NCBI GenBank assembly: GCA_024696945.1
Contig: JAILGF010000186.1
Location: 1-35,356, forward strand
Direction: 5' to 3'
Origin: Lachnospiraceae bacterium
GTDB lineage: Bacteria > Bacillota > Clostridia > Lachnospirales > Lachnospiraceae
DNA: 35,356 nucleotides
A model generated the notes under the pieces. The model saw nothing but the letters and a program-made list of their open reading frames with translations, was not told where the DNA came from and did not search any database. The stretch's first letter is position 1; every line of letters begins with the position of its first letter. Of the stretch, positions 14,804 to 23,217 are shown piece by piece. Position numbers and translations under genes: made by a program.

Positions 14804-16009
14804 ATGAAAAGGATTATTAAAAGATTATCGATAGTTTGCTGCATTGTAATGGCGGTGATACTGGTAAGTCCGGTATTTTCCGTTAAAACATATGCAAAGG
14901 AACTGGATTACATACATGAATATACCATCACGGCCGAGGTAATGAACGACGCTAAGGTAAAGATGACCTACCATATCGACTGGGAGGTTCTTGATTCAAC
15001 CTCGGAAGGTCCCCTAGAGTGGGTAAAGATCGGTGTTGCAAACAAGCATGTAACGAATATTTACGGTCTTACAAGCAATATCAAGAGTATTAAATATTCT
15101 TCGGATGGCGGAAGCTACATTAGGATCGATTTTAAAAAGAATTATTACAAGGGCGACAGGGTAAGCTTTGATTTTGAGATCGTTCAGGATTATATCTATG
15201 AGATGAATAAGCTCAAGGAAGGCGAGACCGTTTATGAGTTCACTCCCGGTTGGTTCGATGACATTAAGGTCGGAAAGATGACTCTTAAATGGAAAAATGA
15301 TAAGGCTGAGAGCTGGTCACCCGCAGGGAAGGTTGACGATGGTTATCTCACTTGGGAAAAAAAGCTCGGAAAGGGTGATACCTTTACGGTTCAGATCACT
15401 TACCTGAACAGTGCTTTTAATTTCGATACCTCAAAAACGATCGTACAGCCCGAGAAGGACTATACAGGTCTGATGATGTTCTTTGTTTACGGTACGATAA
15501 TAGCATTGACCATAGTATTTACGGTTTTCTCTACATATAAGAGCAGATACAACAATACTGCAAATATGGGCGGAACCACAAAGAGGACGGTTAAGAGGAC
15601 CAAGGTTGTTTATTACTCAGCATGTCCTTCCTGCAGCGCTCCGAAAAAAGAAGGCAGCGACAACTGTGAGTACTGCGGAAGAAGCCTGATCCAGAGCGAG
15701 GAGGTACTTGAAGAAAAGGAGATAAAGGAACTGGATAAGTCCTTGCGGTCAAATAAGAACAATGAAGGACTATATCGTTTTACTGATTCATCCAATACAT
15801 ATATGAGGGTGCATGTTTCACATGTATATGTTCCTACTCCTACATCTTACGGAGCTTATCACCATGGACATAGCAGCGGCTGTGCTTGTGCATGTGCGTG
15901 CGCATGTGCCTGTGCCGGTGGCGGAAGAGCAGGATGCTCGACCAAGGACTTCTATAACACGGGACTTAAGCTGAGACAGCTGCAGCTTAAAAAGAGTGCA
16001 AAGAAATAA
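14804..16009 (+). CDS. DUF2207-like membrane protein with zinc ribbon and (Cys-Ala)6 tail, putative radical SAM substrate
   Basis: A 401-residue protein with a signal peptide (cleavage near KTYAKE, about residue 32), an outer beta-rich domain of about 190 residues resembling the N-terminal part of DUF2207 proteins, and a membrane segment (about 222-244). A cytoplasmic part follows with a zinc ribbon (CPSC then CEYC). Then come a Tyr/His-rich stretch and six Cys-Ala repeats (Cys360 to Ala371), then GGGRAGC (Cys378) and a basic tail. The repeat uses TGT and TGC with all four Ala codons, so it is kept by selection on protein, not by DNA slippage. Twelve bases after the radical SAM gene, it is probably that enzyme's substrate. 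A terminator follows. Function unknown. Confidence 0.85.
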   Translation: MKRIIKRLSIVCCIVMAVILVSPVFSVKTYAKELDYIHEYTITAEVMNDAKVKMTYHIDWEVLDSTSEGPLEWVKIGVANKHVTNIYGLTSNIKSIKYSSDGGSYIRIDFKKNYYKGDRVSFDFEIVQDYIYEMNKLKEGETVYEFTPGWFDDIKVGKMTLKWKNDKAESWSPAGKVDDGYLTWEKKLGKGDTFTVQITYLNSAFNFDTSKTIVQPEKDYTGLMMFFVYGTIIALTIVFTVFSTYKSRYNNTANMGGTTKRTVKRTKVVYYSACPSCSAPKKEGSDNCEYCGRSLIQSEEVLEEKEIKELDKSLRSNKNNEGLYRFTDSSNTYMRVHVSHVYVPTPTSYGAYHHGHSSGCACACACACACAGGGRAGCSTKDFYNTGLKLRQLQLKKSAKK

Positions 16010-16019
16010 CCTAAAGACA

Positions 16020-16056
16020 GGGACCGGTTCTAAGGCACAGAACCGGCCCTTTTTTC
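16020..16056 (+). terminator. Rho-independent terminator of the radical SAM operon
   Basis: GGGACCGGTTCT (16020-16031) pairs with AGAACCGGCCC (16039-16049) with one bulged A, followed by a run of T to 16056. Confidence 0.92.
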
Positions 16057-16072
16057 TTTCTAAAAAAAACGA

Positions 16073-16101
16073 TTGACCTTTTCAAATATCTTTGCTAAAA
16101 T
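16073..16101 (+). promoter_or_regulatory. Sigma-A-type promoter of the MATE gene
   Basis: TTGACC (16073-16078), 17 bp, TAAAAT (16096-16101), 37 bases before ATG 16138. Confidence 0.8.
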
Positions 16102-16137
16102 GATAAATTGGTTTATTGTGGAGGCATGAAGAGAGTC

Positions 16138-17553
16138 ATGAAATTATATAAGAAGGATCCTCAATTTTATAAGAGTGTATTCAAGCTGGCACTGCCTATA
16201 GCGTTCCAAAGCCTTATAACAACGGGCGTAAATATGCTGGACAACATTATGGTGGGTCAGCTGCAGGACGAAAAGATAACGGCGGTTGCTCAGGCAAACG
16301 TATTTATTGGAATATATCATATTTTATGTATGGGTCTCGGTATGGGAGCATCAGTGCTTGTTTCACGTTACTGGGGAATGAAGAATTCCGAGAACGGAAA
16401 TAAGGCTGAGGCGGAACATGCACTGAAGCAGACAGTAACATTAATGCTGAGACTTGCCATGGGACTGGCTGCACTGTTTGCAATAGCTACAGCTGTTATG
16501 CCAAAGGCTATTATGTCAATATATACCGACAACCCGGTTATTAAAGAGTTCGGTGCAAATTACTTTAAGTACTCAATACCTACATATTTCTTCCTGGGAG
16601 CATCACTGGTTACAACGATAGTTCTCAGAAGCGTGGGTCAGGTTAAGCTTCCGATGTTCGTTTCCATAGGTGCATTCTTCGTAAATATGGGCGCAAACCA
16701 TACCTTTATTTTCGGTCATTTCGGAGCTCCGAGAATGGAAGAGCAGGGTGCAGCATTAGGAACTCTTATCGCAAGAATTTTTGAAGCCTCCTGCATTATG
16801 ATCTATTTCCTTTGTATTGACAAGAAGATCGGTTTCAAGGTCAAGGACATGCTCCTAAAGACCAGGAATCTTATCGGAGAGTATTTCAGAATTTGTATTC
16901 CGGTACTTATAAGCGACGGTATTTTGGCTATAGGAAACAGTACAGTAGCAAGCGTTATCGGTAAGCTGAGCGATCAGTTCGCGGCAGCAAATTCCATCAC
17001 AGCAACCACTCAGCAGCTCAGTACCGTAATGATACAGGGCGTATGTCAGGCCGGAGCTATTGTTACCGGTCAGACCCTTGGAAGCGGCGGAAAGGAAAAG
17101 ACACAGGAGCAGGGCTGGCTGTTCCTCGGACTTGGATTTGCACTCGGTGCCGTATCTGCCGGAATATTGATGATCATCTGCAATCCTATCATCAACAGTT
17201 ATACCGGCGCAGGTGAAGAGGTTAAGTCGATTGCAAGGGATCTGATGAATGCAATAAGCCTGATAATTGTTTTCCAGGCAACCAACAGTATTATGACGAA
17301 GGGCGTGCTGCGTGGAGGCGGCGATACCAAGATGCTGATGATCGCCGACAATATCTTCCTGTGGGCTTTGTCAATCCCGCTGGGTTATTTAGCAGGTTAT
17401 ATTCTGAAACTTGATGTGTTCTGGGTATATTTCTTCCTAAAGATCGACCAGATCACAAAGACCATATGGTGCGTGATCAGACTCCGCAGCGGTAAGTGGA
17501 TTAAGAAGATTACCACAGGAAAGAATTCGACTGAGCTTGCTGTAAAGAACTGA
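16138..17553 (+). CDS. MATE family efflux transporter
   Basis: About 471 residues with roughly twelve hydrophobic segments in two similar halves. Family strings include LPIAFQSLITTGVNMLDNIM near the N-terminus, AQANVFIGIYHILCMGLGMG, ANSITATTQQLSTVMIQGVCQAG and KGVLRGGGDTKM. MATE proteins export organic cations, drugs or metabolites against a sodium or proton gradient. The start is uncertain: ATG 16126 sits only one base from GGAGG, so I prefer ATG 16138, which has that GGAGG 13 bases upstream and AGAGAG nearer. It has its own promoter and is followed 55 bases later by the cellulase gene. Substrate unknown; family assignment strong. Confidence 0.93.
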   Translation: MKLYKKDPQFYKSVFKLALPIAFQSLITTGVNMLDNIMVGQLQDEKITAVAQANVFIGIYHILCMGLGMGASVLVSRYWGMKNSENGNKAEAEHALKQTVTLMLRLAMGLAALFAIATAVMPKAIMSIYTDNPVIKEFGANYFKYSIPTYFFLGASLVTTIVLRSVGQVKLPMFVSIGAFFVNMGANHTFIFGHFGAPRMEEQGAALGTLIARIFEASCIMIYFLCIDKKIGFKVKDMLLKTRNLIGEYFRICIPVLISDGILAIGNSTVASVIGKLSDQFAAANSITATTQQLSTVMIQGVCQAGAIVTGQTLGSGGKEKTQEQGWLFLGLGFALGAVSAGILMIICNPIINSYTGAGEEVKSIARDLMNAISLIIVFQATNSIMTKGVLRGGGDTKMLMIADNIFLWALSIPLGYLAGYILKLDVFWVYFFLKIDQITKTIWCVIRLRSGKWIKKITTGKNSTELAVKN

Positions 17554-17608
17554 TTTCATTTGGACGAAAGCATAGCTTTAAGGAAGTATAAGAAGGGAGA
17601 ATTGCAGT

Positions 17609-20143
17609 ATGGCTGATAATGAAAAGACAACAAAAAGCGGTAACGATAAGAAAAAGTACATTATTATCGCCATAGCAGCGGTAGTTGTTCTTGCTTTGGG
17701 TATTGTTATCGGTGTGGTTATAGGCGGTTCGGGGAAGAAATCGAACGATGGACAGACAAACCCTTCAGGCAGCGTTGAAACACTTGTCGATAACTCTCAG
17801 AATAAGAATTCGGATAGTACACAGAACAATTCACAGGATGAAAATCAAAACAGTATTGGTTATGAAAACCAAGACAATAAGAATACATCTTCAGGTGATT
17901 CACAAGGTAACGATAACAGTTATATAGATAATAACAATTCAAGTGATACAAGTAACGATGATGGCCCTTATACGACACCTGTAGAAAATAGCCATTATGA
18001 GGATGAAAACAATGGAAATACGTCCGATAACGGCAAAAATGACCAGGACAATGCTTCTGATAATACCGATAAGTCAGAGAATACTGACAAGTCCGATAAG
18101 GGAAATGCATCAGATGATGGCGGCAAGTCAGATAAAAATGATAAATCGGATAAAGGCAACACTTCCGAAAAAAATGATGGATCAGACAAGAATGACAAAA
18201 CCGACAAGAACGATAACGGAAATAACGGTAAATCTGATGACAATAACGGAAGTTCAGATAACGGCAGTATTGTAGATAATACTGATAAAAACGGTAAATC
18301 CGATGATAAGAATACCAATAATGATGGTAACAACGGTTCATCCGATGATAAAAATACCGATAACAACGACAAGGATTCTGATAACAAGAATTCACCAGAT
18401 GACAAAAACACCACAAAGGGCGGTTATGTTCTGACATATACGGTTGACAACTCTTGGGCAGACGGAAGCACCAACATGTTCGGTGTTCAGCTGGGAATTA
18501 CAAACAACACTGATAGCGCAGTTAAGGGCTGGAAGCTTGTTCTTGATATTGAAGGATTGGCTTCTGTCAGTGGTTGGAACGGAACATTCACAACAGACAA
18601 GAATATAATGACCATTACCGATGCCGGATATAACAGCGATATCTATGCAAGCGGAACGATAGTTATAGGCTGCAATCTCGGAACCACCGCAAGTAAGGTT
18701 AATATCAAATCTGCAAAGCTGAACGGAACAGCCATGACTATAGTCAGCGGCAAGGTTGACCAGAACGATCCGGGACTCAAGAACGAGGACAAGAACGGAA
18801 ACGGTGGCAACAATGGTGGCAACAATGGCGGAAATAACGGAGGTAACAACGGCGGAAACGGTTCCGGTTCCGATAAACAGGGACAGGACCTGATCGACGA
18901 GATAAAGGAAAACACCAAGGGCAAGAAGGGTGATGACTGGCTCTATACCGACGGAAAGAACATCATAGACAAGGACGGAAAGAAGGTTTGGATCACAGGT
19001 CTTAACTGGTTCGGCTACAACACAGGAACCAATACCTTCGATGGATTGTGGAACAGCCAGCTGGCACCTACTGTAAAGGCTATTGCAGACCACGGCTTCA
19101 ATCTTATACGTGTTCCTATTTCAGCACAGCTTATTAATCAGTGGTCGGAGGGAGAGTATCCGAAGGCAAATTACAACAACGCTTACAATACAGAGCTTAA
19201 CAGCATGAACAGCTTGGAGATATTCGATTACTTCTTAGCACTTGCGGAAGAAAACGGTATCAAGGTAATGCCCGATATCCATTCTGCTGAGACCAATGCT
19301 TCAGGCCATAATGTTAACCTTTGGTACACCGATAAAGTTAAGGTTAACGATTACTATCATGCGTTAGAGTGGATGGCAGCCAGGTATAAGGACAATGACA
19401 CCATCATCGCTTTTGACCTTAAGAACGAGCCTCATGGAAAGCCTTATGAGGGCGACGGTGCAGCCATCTGGAACGATTCAAAGAAGGCCAACAACTGGAA
19501 ATATGTGGCAGAAACAGCCGCAGCAAAGGTACTTGCAAAGAACCCGAACCTTCTGATCATGGTAGAGGGAATTGAAATCTACCCTATTGACATTAAGAAG
19601 AATTCGGATTATAGTTCTACAAACGATAAAGATTATTACTTTAACTGGTGGGGCGGTAACTTAAGAGGTGTTGCCGATTACCCTGTAGATCTTGGCAAGT
19701 ATCAGAACAAGCTGGTTTACTCGCCTCATGACTATGGTCCTACGGTTTACGAGCAGCCATGGTTCGAAGGCAAATATACATATGATAGTCTTATGAAGGA
19801 CTGCTGGCATGACAACTGGTTCTTTATTTACGAGAAAAACATTGCTCCTCTGCTCATCGGTGAGTGGGGCGGATTCATGAGGGAGCCCAACCTTACATGG
19901 ATGACATACATGAGGAAGCTTATCAAGACATATCATCTGAATCACACCTTCTGGTGCCTCAATGCGAACTCGGGAGATACGGGCGGATTGCTTCTGGATG
20001 ATTTCACCACTTGGGATACTGAAAAGTACAACTTCGTGAAAGAGGTACTCTGGCAGCAGAACGGAAAGTTCGTAGGACTTGACCACGAAGTACCGCTCGG
20101 AAAGAACGGAATTACCCTGAAAGAAGCAAAAGGAAGCCTTTGA
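17609..20143 (+). CDS. Membrane-anchored endo-beta-1,4-glucanase, CBM2-like plus GH5 (subfamily 1-like)
   Basis: 844 residues. Residues 1-16 are charged, then an uncleaved-looking membrane anchor (17-41) is followed by about 225 residues of Asp/Asn/Lys/Ser/Gly-rich low complexity. A CBM2-like domain (about 271-373, with GWKLVLDI, SGWNGTF and SDIYASGTIVIGCNLG), a Gly-Asn linker and a GH5 catalytic domain (about 443-835) complete it. Catalytic acid/base Glu607 lies in DLKNEPHG and nucleophile Glu752 in IGEWGG. EGIEIYP, FNWWGGNLRGV, YSPHDYGPTVY and SGDTGGLL resemble the GH5_1 endoglucanase of Acidothermus. It should cut cellulose while tethered to the cell by its N-terminus. The long hydrophilic linker probably spans the wall. 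GGGAG precedes ATG 17609. Confidence 0.95.
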   Translation: MADNEKTTKSGNDKKKYIIIAIAAVVVLALGIVIGVVIGGSGKKSNDGQTNPSGSVETLVDNSQNKNSDSTQNNSQDENQNSIGYENQDNKNTSSGDSQGNDNSYIDNNNSSDTSNDDGPYTTPVENSHYEDENNGNTSDNGKNDQDNASDNTDKSENTDKSDKGNASDDGGKSDKNDKSDKGNTSEKNDGSDKNDKTDKNDNGNNGKSDDNNGSSDNGSIVDNTDKNGKSDDKNTNNDGNNGSSDDKNTDNNDKDSDNKNSPDDKNTTKGGYVLTYTVDNSWADGSTNMFGVQLGITNNTDSAVKGWKLVLDIEGLASVSGWNGTFTTDKNIMTITDAGYNSDIYASGTIVIGCNLGTTASKVNIKSAKLNGTAMTIVSGKVDQNDPGLKNEDKNGNGGNNGGNNGGNNGGNNGGNGSGSDKQGQDLIDEIKENTKGKKGDDWLYTDGKNIIDKDGKKVWITGLNWFGYNTGTNTFDGLWNSQLAPTVKAIADHGFNLIRVPISAQLINQWSEGEYPKANYNNAYNTELNSMNSLEIFDYFLALAEENGIKVMPDIHSAETNASGHNVNLWYTDKVKVNDYYHALEWMAARYKDNDTIIAFDLKNEPHGKPYEGDGAAIWNDSKKANNWKYVAETAAAKVLAKNPNLLIMVEGIEIYPIDIKKNSDYSSTNDKDYYFNWWGGNLRGVADYPVDLGKYQNKLVYSPHDYGPTVYEQPWFEGKYTYDSLMKDCWHDNWFFIYEKNIAPLLIGEWGGFMREPNLTWMTYMRKLIKTYHLNHTFWCLNANSGDTGGLLLDDFTTWDTEKYNFVKEVLWQQNGKFVGLDHEVPLGKNGITLKEAKGSL

Positions 20144-20148
20144 TCACA

Positions 20149-20190
20149 CTGTCATCCTGAGGAGCCGTAGGCGACGAAGGATCTTTGAAG
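20149..20190 (+). repeat. REP-like repeat of the GTCATCCTGAG...GAAGGATCTT class
   Basis: The stretch begins CTGTCATCCTGAGGAGC and ends GACGAAGGATCTTTGAAG, matching from memory a dispersed palindromic repeat found between genes in many Firmicutes and other bacteria. TCCT and AGGA arms make an imperfect hairpin. It lies between cellulase and pncB and may act on mRNA ends. Confidence 0.6.
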
Positions 20191-20207
20191 GAATAGGAGA
20201 ATAAAAA

Positions 20208-21413
20208 ATGAGACTCAATCCAATTATTGTATCATTGCTTGATACGGACCTTTACAAATTCAACATGAACCAGGTTATGTTCCACAAGCACCCCGATCTT
20301 ATCGGTGAATATGTGTTTAAGTGCAGAAACGAGGATATAGTATTCACTCAGGAGATGTTCGACGAGATAAATGAGCAGATCGATTATCTCTGTACGCTTA
20401 CCTTCAACAAGGAAGAGCTTGATTACCTGCGTTCCATCCGTTTCATAAAGAGGGATTATGTAGAATTCTTAAGACTCTGGCACCCTATAAGGGACTATGT
20501 TTATACAGAGCTTAAGGATAACGGAGAGCTTATTCTTAAGGTTGACGGACCTCTTTTCTCAGCTATGCAGTTCGAGATATACCTTCTTGAAATCGTAAAC
20601 GAAGTATATTTCAGAATGAGCTACGATTACATAAACCTTCGCAGGGCGGCAGAGGAAAGACTTAGCCAGAAAATTGAGGATTTCAACAGTGGTAAATATA
20701 CCTTCAGTTTCGCTGAATTCGGATGCCGCAGAAGGCTTTCGAGAGAATGGGAGGATGAAGCAGTCAGACGTCTTTGTACCGAGACAAAGCAGTGTGTAGG
20801 TACTTCAAACGTTTATCTTGCAATGAAGTACAATGTAAAGCCCATCGGAACCTTCGCTCATGAATTTGTTCAGATGTATCAGGGCATAGATACCATTCCG
20901 CTGGCTTATACGAACCACTATGCAATGCAGGATTGGTACGATGAGTACAAGGGCGATAACGGAACCGCTCTTACCGACACTATTACAACGGACCTCTTCC
21001 TCATGGATTTTGACAGATCTATGGTAAACAACTACACCGGTGTACGCCACGACTCAGGTGACCCTTACGAGTGGGGAGAGAAGATAATTGCTCATTACAA
21101 GAAATATGGTGTGGATCCCAAGACCAAGGTCCTTCTTTTCAGCGACAGTCTTGATTTTGACAGGGCACAGGCCTTATATGAGTACTTTAAGGACAGAACA
21201 AAGGTAAGCTTCGGTATCGGAACCTTCGTATCAAACGATACTAACGAGGATGCCTTAAATATAGTTATCAAGCTTCAGTACGTAAACGGAAGACCTGTAG
21301 CAAAGATAAGCGATGCACCCGGAAAAGCAATGTGCTCCGACGAGGCATACTTAGAATATCTGAAGAGTGCGGTCAAGTTCAGGATCGACAGGGAAAAACA
21401 AAGAATCTTTTAA
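20208..21413 (+). CDS. pncB: Nicotinate phosphoribosyltransferase
   Basis: A 401-residue enzyme that joins nicotinate to PRPP, with ATP, to give nicotinate mononucleotide in NAD salvage (cytoplasm). Family landmarks in order: LLDTDLYKFNMNQVMF at the N-terminus, AEFGCRRRLSREWEDEA, GTSNVYLAMKY, the active-site His region GTFAHEFVQMYQG, VRHDSGDPYEWGEK for phosphate binding, LLFSDSLDFDRA and FGIGTFVSND. The length is normal for the PncB-type enzyme. GGAG lies nine bases before ATG 20208. No riboswitch-like fold or NiaR-type operator stands out. It follows the cellulase after a REP-like repeat and is closed by a strong terminator. Confidence 0.95.
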   Translation: MRLNPIIVSLLDTDLYKFNMNQVMFHKHPDLIGEYVFKCRNEDIVFTQEMFDEINEQIDYLCTLTFNKEELDYLRSIRFIKRDYVEFLRLWHPIRDYVYTELKDNGELILKVDGPLFSAMQFEIYLLEIVNEVYFRMSYDYINLRRAAEERLSQKIEDFNSGKYTFSFAEFGCRRRLSREWEDEAVRRLCTETKQCVGTSNVYLAMKYNVKPIGTFAHEFVQMYQGIDTIPLAYTNHYAMQDWYDEYKGDNGTALTDTITTDLFLMDFDRSMVNNYTGVRHDSGDPYEWGEKIIAHYKKYGVDPKTKVLLFSDSLDFDRAQALYEYFKDRTKVSFGIGTFVSNDTNEDALNIVIKLQYVNGRPVAKISDAPGKAMCSDEAYLEYLKSAVKFRIDREKQRIF

Positions 21414-21423
21414 TAAAAAGCAT

Positions 21424-21463
21424 AAAACGAGGTGTTTGAATTCAGTTCAAACACCTCGTTTTT
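21424..21463 (+). terminator. Strong rho-independent terminator after pncB
   Basis: A perfect 17-bp stem: AAAACGAGGTGTTTGAA (21424-21440) with its inverse copy at 21446-21462, loop TTCAG. As A runs flank one side and T runs the other, it can act in both directions. Confidence 0.95.
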
Positions 21464-21532
21464 AACATTAATAAACGTTAAAAACCATTGCATGGCAGTA
21501 CAAAATAATACTGTCCAAAAGCAAATAAAACA

Positions 21533-21561
21533 TTGCACCTAACAGCGTTTTTTGGTATAAT
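21533..21561 (+). promoter_or_regulatory. Sigma-A-type promoter of the MBL-fold gene
   Basis: TTGCAC (21533-21538), 17 bp, TATAAT (21556-21561). Transcription should start near 21568, after the ATG at 21565, so translation must begin further down. Confidence 0.75.
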
Positions 21562-21597
21562 TTTATGTATCTGAAAGAGAAAGGACAAAGACCGGCA

Positions 21598-22632
21598 TTG
21601 AAACCAATTATCCCGTTTCTGTCATTAATAGGATTAACAGAAGCGATATTTCATTTCTATCCTCCGTTTGGAGCAAATATATCGGAGAAGGATCTCGCGA
21701 AATATCGTAAGAGAACCCCATATATTAAGGGAAACCGTTTTATTTATCCCGATGAATGGAATCTTGACGGGATGAGCAAAAATAAGAAGCTTTCAAAGAA
21801 CAGGACCGTTCCCAAAAACAAAATCCGGGCTTCCGTTCCGGACCTTTCATCATGCCATGGAGATGATTATAAATTCACATGGTTCGGGCATTCCTCGGTT
21901 CTGCTGCAGACGGAAGGGATGAACATTTTTATAGATCCTGTATTACGGGAAAGGTTTTTCCCATTGCCGGGGTTGGGACCTAAAAGATTTTCGGAGATGC
22001 CCATAAAACCGGACGATATTCCCCATATAGATGTGGTCCTTATAACCCATGACCATCATGACCACTTGGAACCGAGAACACTTAAGGCCTTGGACCGTAA
22101 AACGGACAGATATATCGTTCCTCTCGGTGTTGAAAAGCATCTCATAAAATGGGGTATCGACAGCAACAAGATAGTTAACCTCGCATGGTGGGAGAGCACC
22201 CATCATAAATCAATCGAATTTACATGCACGCCTGCAAGACATTTCTCGGGCAGAAGGCTTACCGGACAGAAAAGGACCGAATACTGCTCTTGGGTTATCA
22301 GTACTTCCAAACACCGGATCTTTGACAGTGGCGACGGCAGTGTAGGAAAACATTTCGAGATGATACATGAACGTTTCGGAAATTTTGATCTGGCATTCAT
22401 GGAATGCGGACAGTATAACGAAAAGTGGCATTACAGCCATATGTATCCCGAGGAATCGGTGCAGATGGCAAAAGCTGTAGGTGCAAAGGTATCTGTACCG
22501 GTCCATTGGGGGTCGTTCGTATTGTCCGAGCATGGATGGGATGATCCCATAAGGCGTTTTATGAAAGAGGCAGATTGTAAGGGGCTGAAGATAATTACTC
22601 CAAACATCTGTCAGACAGTCAACAGGCATTGA
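21598..22632 (+). CDS. MBL-fold metallo-hydrolase, NAPE-PLD/UlaG-like
   Basis: About 344 residues. The metallo-beta-lactamase motif THDHHDHLE (HxHxDH) and the later ARHFSGR, FDSGDGSVGKHF and VPVHWGSF supply the metal-binding His and Asp residues of the family. FTWFGHSSVLLQ and IFIDPVL before them are typical of the UlaG/NAPE-PLD branch, which hydrolyses phosphodiester or related bonds; the substrate is unknown. I chose TTG 21598 with AAGGA upstream because the in-frame ATG 21565 lies only four bases after a good -10 box and would be outside the mRNA; if another promoter is used the protein has 355 residues. A hydrophobic N-terminal stretch (PIIPFLSLIGL) could attach it to the membrane. Confidence 0.85.
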   Translation: MKPIIPFLSLIGLTEAIFHFYPPFGANISEKDLAKYRKRTPYIKGNRFIYPDEWNLDGMSKNKKLSKNRTVPKNKIRASVPDLSSCHGDDYKFTWFGHSSVLLQTEGMNIFIDPVLRERFFPLPGLGPKRFSEMPIKPDDIPHIDVVLITHDHHDHLEPRTLKALDRKTDRYIVPLGVEKHLIKWGIDSNKIVNLAWWESTHHKSIEFTCTPARHFSGRRLTGQKRTEYCSWVISTSKHRIFDSGDGSVGKHFEMIHERFGNFDLAFMECGQYNEKWHYSHMYPEESVQMAKAVGAKVSVPVHWGSFVLSEHGWDDPIRRFMKEADCKGLKIITPNICQTVNRH

Positions 22633-22657
22633 TGGTTTCGGAAAATGAGGAAAAATC

Positions 22658-23134
22658 ATGAGTGAAATACAGAAATTAAAAGAAATAGTAGAGAAACTGA
22701 GAAGCGAGGACGGCTGTCCTTGGGATAGAGTTCAGACACATATGAGTCTAAAGCCCGAATGCATTGAGGAAGCAGCGGAGGTCGTATGCGGAATAAACAT
22801 TCTGGAAAAGACCGGAAATGCTGAAAACTTAAAAGAAGAACTCGGGGACCTTCTGCTCCAGGTTATGTTCCACTCTGTACTGGCAGAGGAGGAAGGGCTT
22901 TTTTCATTTGAAGATGTTGTAAAAACTGTATCCGAAAAGATGATCCGACGTCATCCTCACGTTTTCAGCGGTGCAACTTTTGCATCCGAAGAAGAACGCA
23001 AAGCCTCCTGGGAAAATATAAAGCAGGAAGAAAAGAAGGGCAAGCAGAATTACGACGTATATCTTCCCGAGGCATTTGAAGAAGCAAGGGATCTGATACG
23101 CAAGGCTGAAGAGCGAAAAGGGTTCACTAAATGA
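22658..23134 (+). CDS. mazG: MazG family nucleotide pyrophosphohydrolase
   Basis: 158 residues, a single-domain MazG. GCPWDRVQTHMSL at the N-terminus, EEAAEVV and EELGDLLLQVMFHS form the EExxE...ExxD magnesium site; KMIRRHPHVFSG is also standard. The enzyme cleaves nucleoside triphosphates to the monophosphate and pyrophosphate, clearing aberrant nucleotides or tuning the ppGpp response. E. coli MazG is longer with two repeats; this short form is common in Firmicutes. It starts 25 bases after the MBL-fold gene, probably in the same operon. The last base of its stop codon is the first base of a 17-bp palindrome. Confidence 0.93.
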   Translation: MSEIQKLKEIVEKLRSEDGCPWDRVQTHMSLKPECIEEAAEVVCGINILEKTGNAENLKEELGDLLLQVMFHSVLAEEEGLFSFEDVVKTVSEKMIRRHPHVFSGATFASEEERKASWENIKQEEKKGKQNYDVYLPEAFEEARDLIRKAEERKGFTK

Positions 23135-23192
23135 TTATATTTTTCTGGAAAGGAACAAAAAGTGCTGATTCCAGAAAAATATAATTAATTTT
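23134..23192 (+). repeat. Palindromic repeat copy 1 (17-bp arms)
   Basis: ATTATATTTTTCTGGAA (23134-23150) and its exact inverse at 23169-23185 enclose an 18-base loop. The tail TAATTAATTTT is shared with copy 2. The T-rich end could also terminate transcription of mazG. Confidence 0.85.
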
Positions 23193-23217
23193 TTATTGAT
23201 TTTTTACTTGAAATTTG

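Noticed and set aside
15881..15916. Possible DNA microsatellite in the Cys-Ala tail
   Set aside because: Codons alternate between TGT and TGC and use all four Ala codons, so it is not a simple DNA repeat.
18050..18420. Short repeated units resembling a CRISPR or tandem array
   Set aside because: The units vary in length and sequence and follow the DKSDK/DKNDK protein pattern in frame; there are no constant repeats with unique spacers.
17718..18437. Long minus-strand frames (up to 239 codons) opposite the cellulase linker
   Set aside because: They are shadows of the Asp/Asn/Lys/Ser-rich repeat; composition is absurdly biased (Tyr, His, Cys or Ser, Leu) and no ribosome site precedes them.
20144..20207. 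NAD-related riboswitch or NiaR operator before pncB
   Set aside because: The 64-base gap is filled by the REP-like repeat and the ribosome site; no matching fold or operator was seen.
21496..21513. CAGTA...TACTG inverted repeat upstream of the MBL-fold promoter
   Set aside because: Arms of only five bases with imperfect flanks; not enough to claim an operator.
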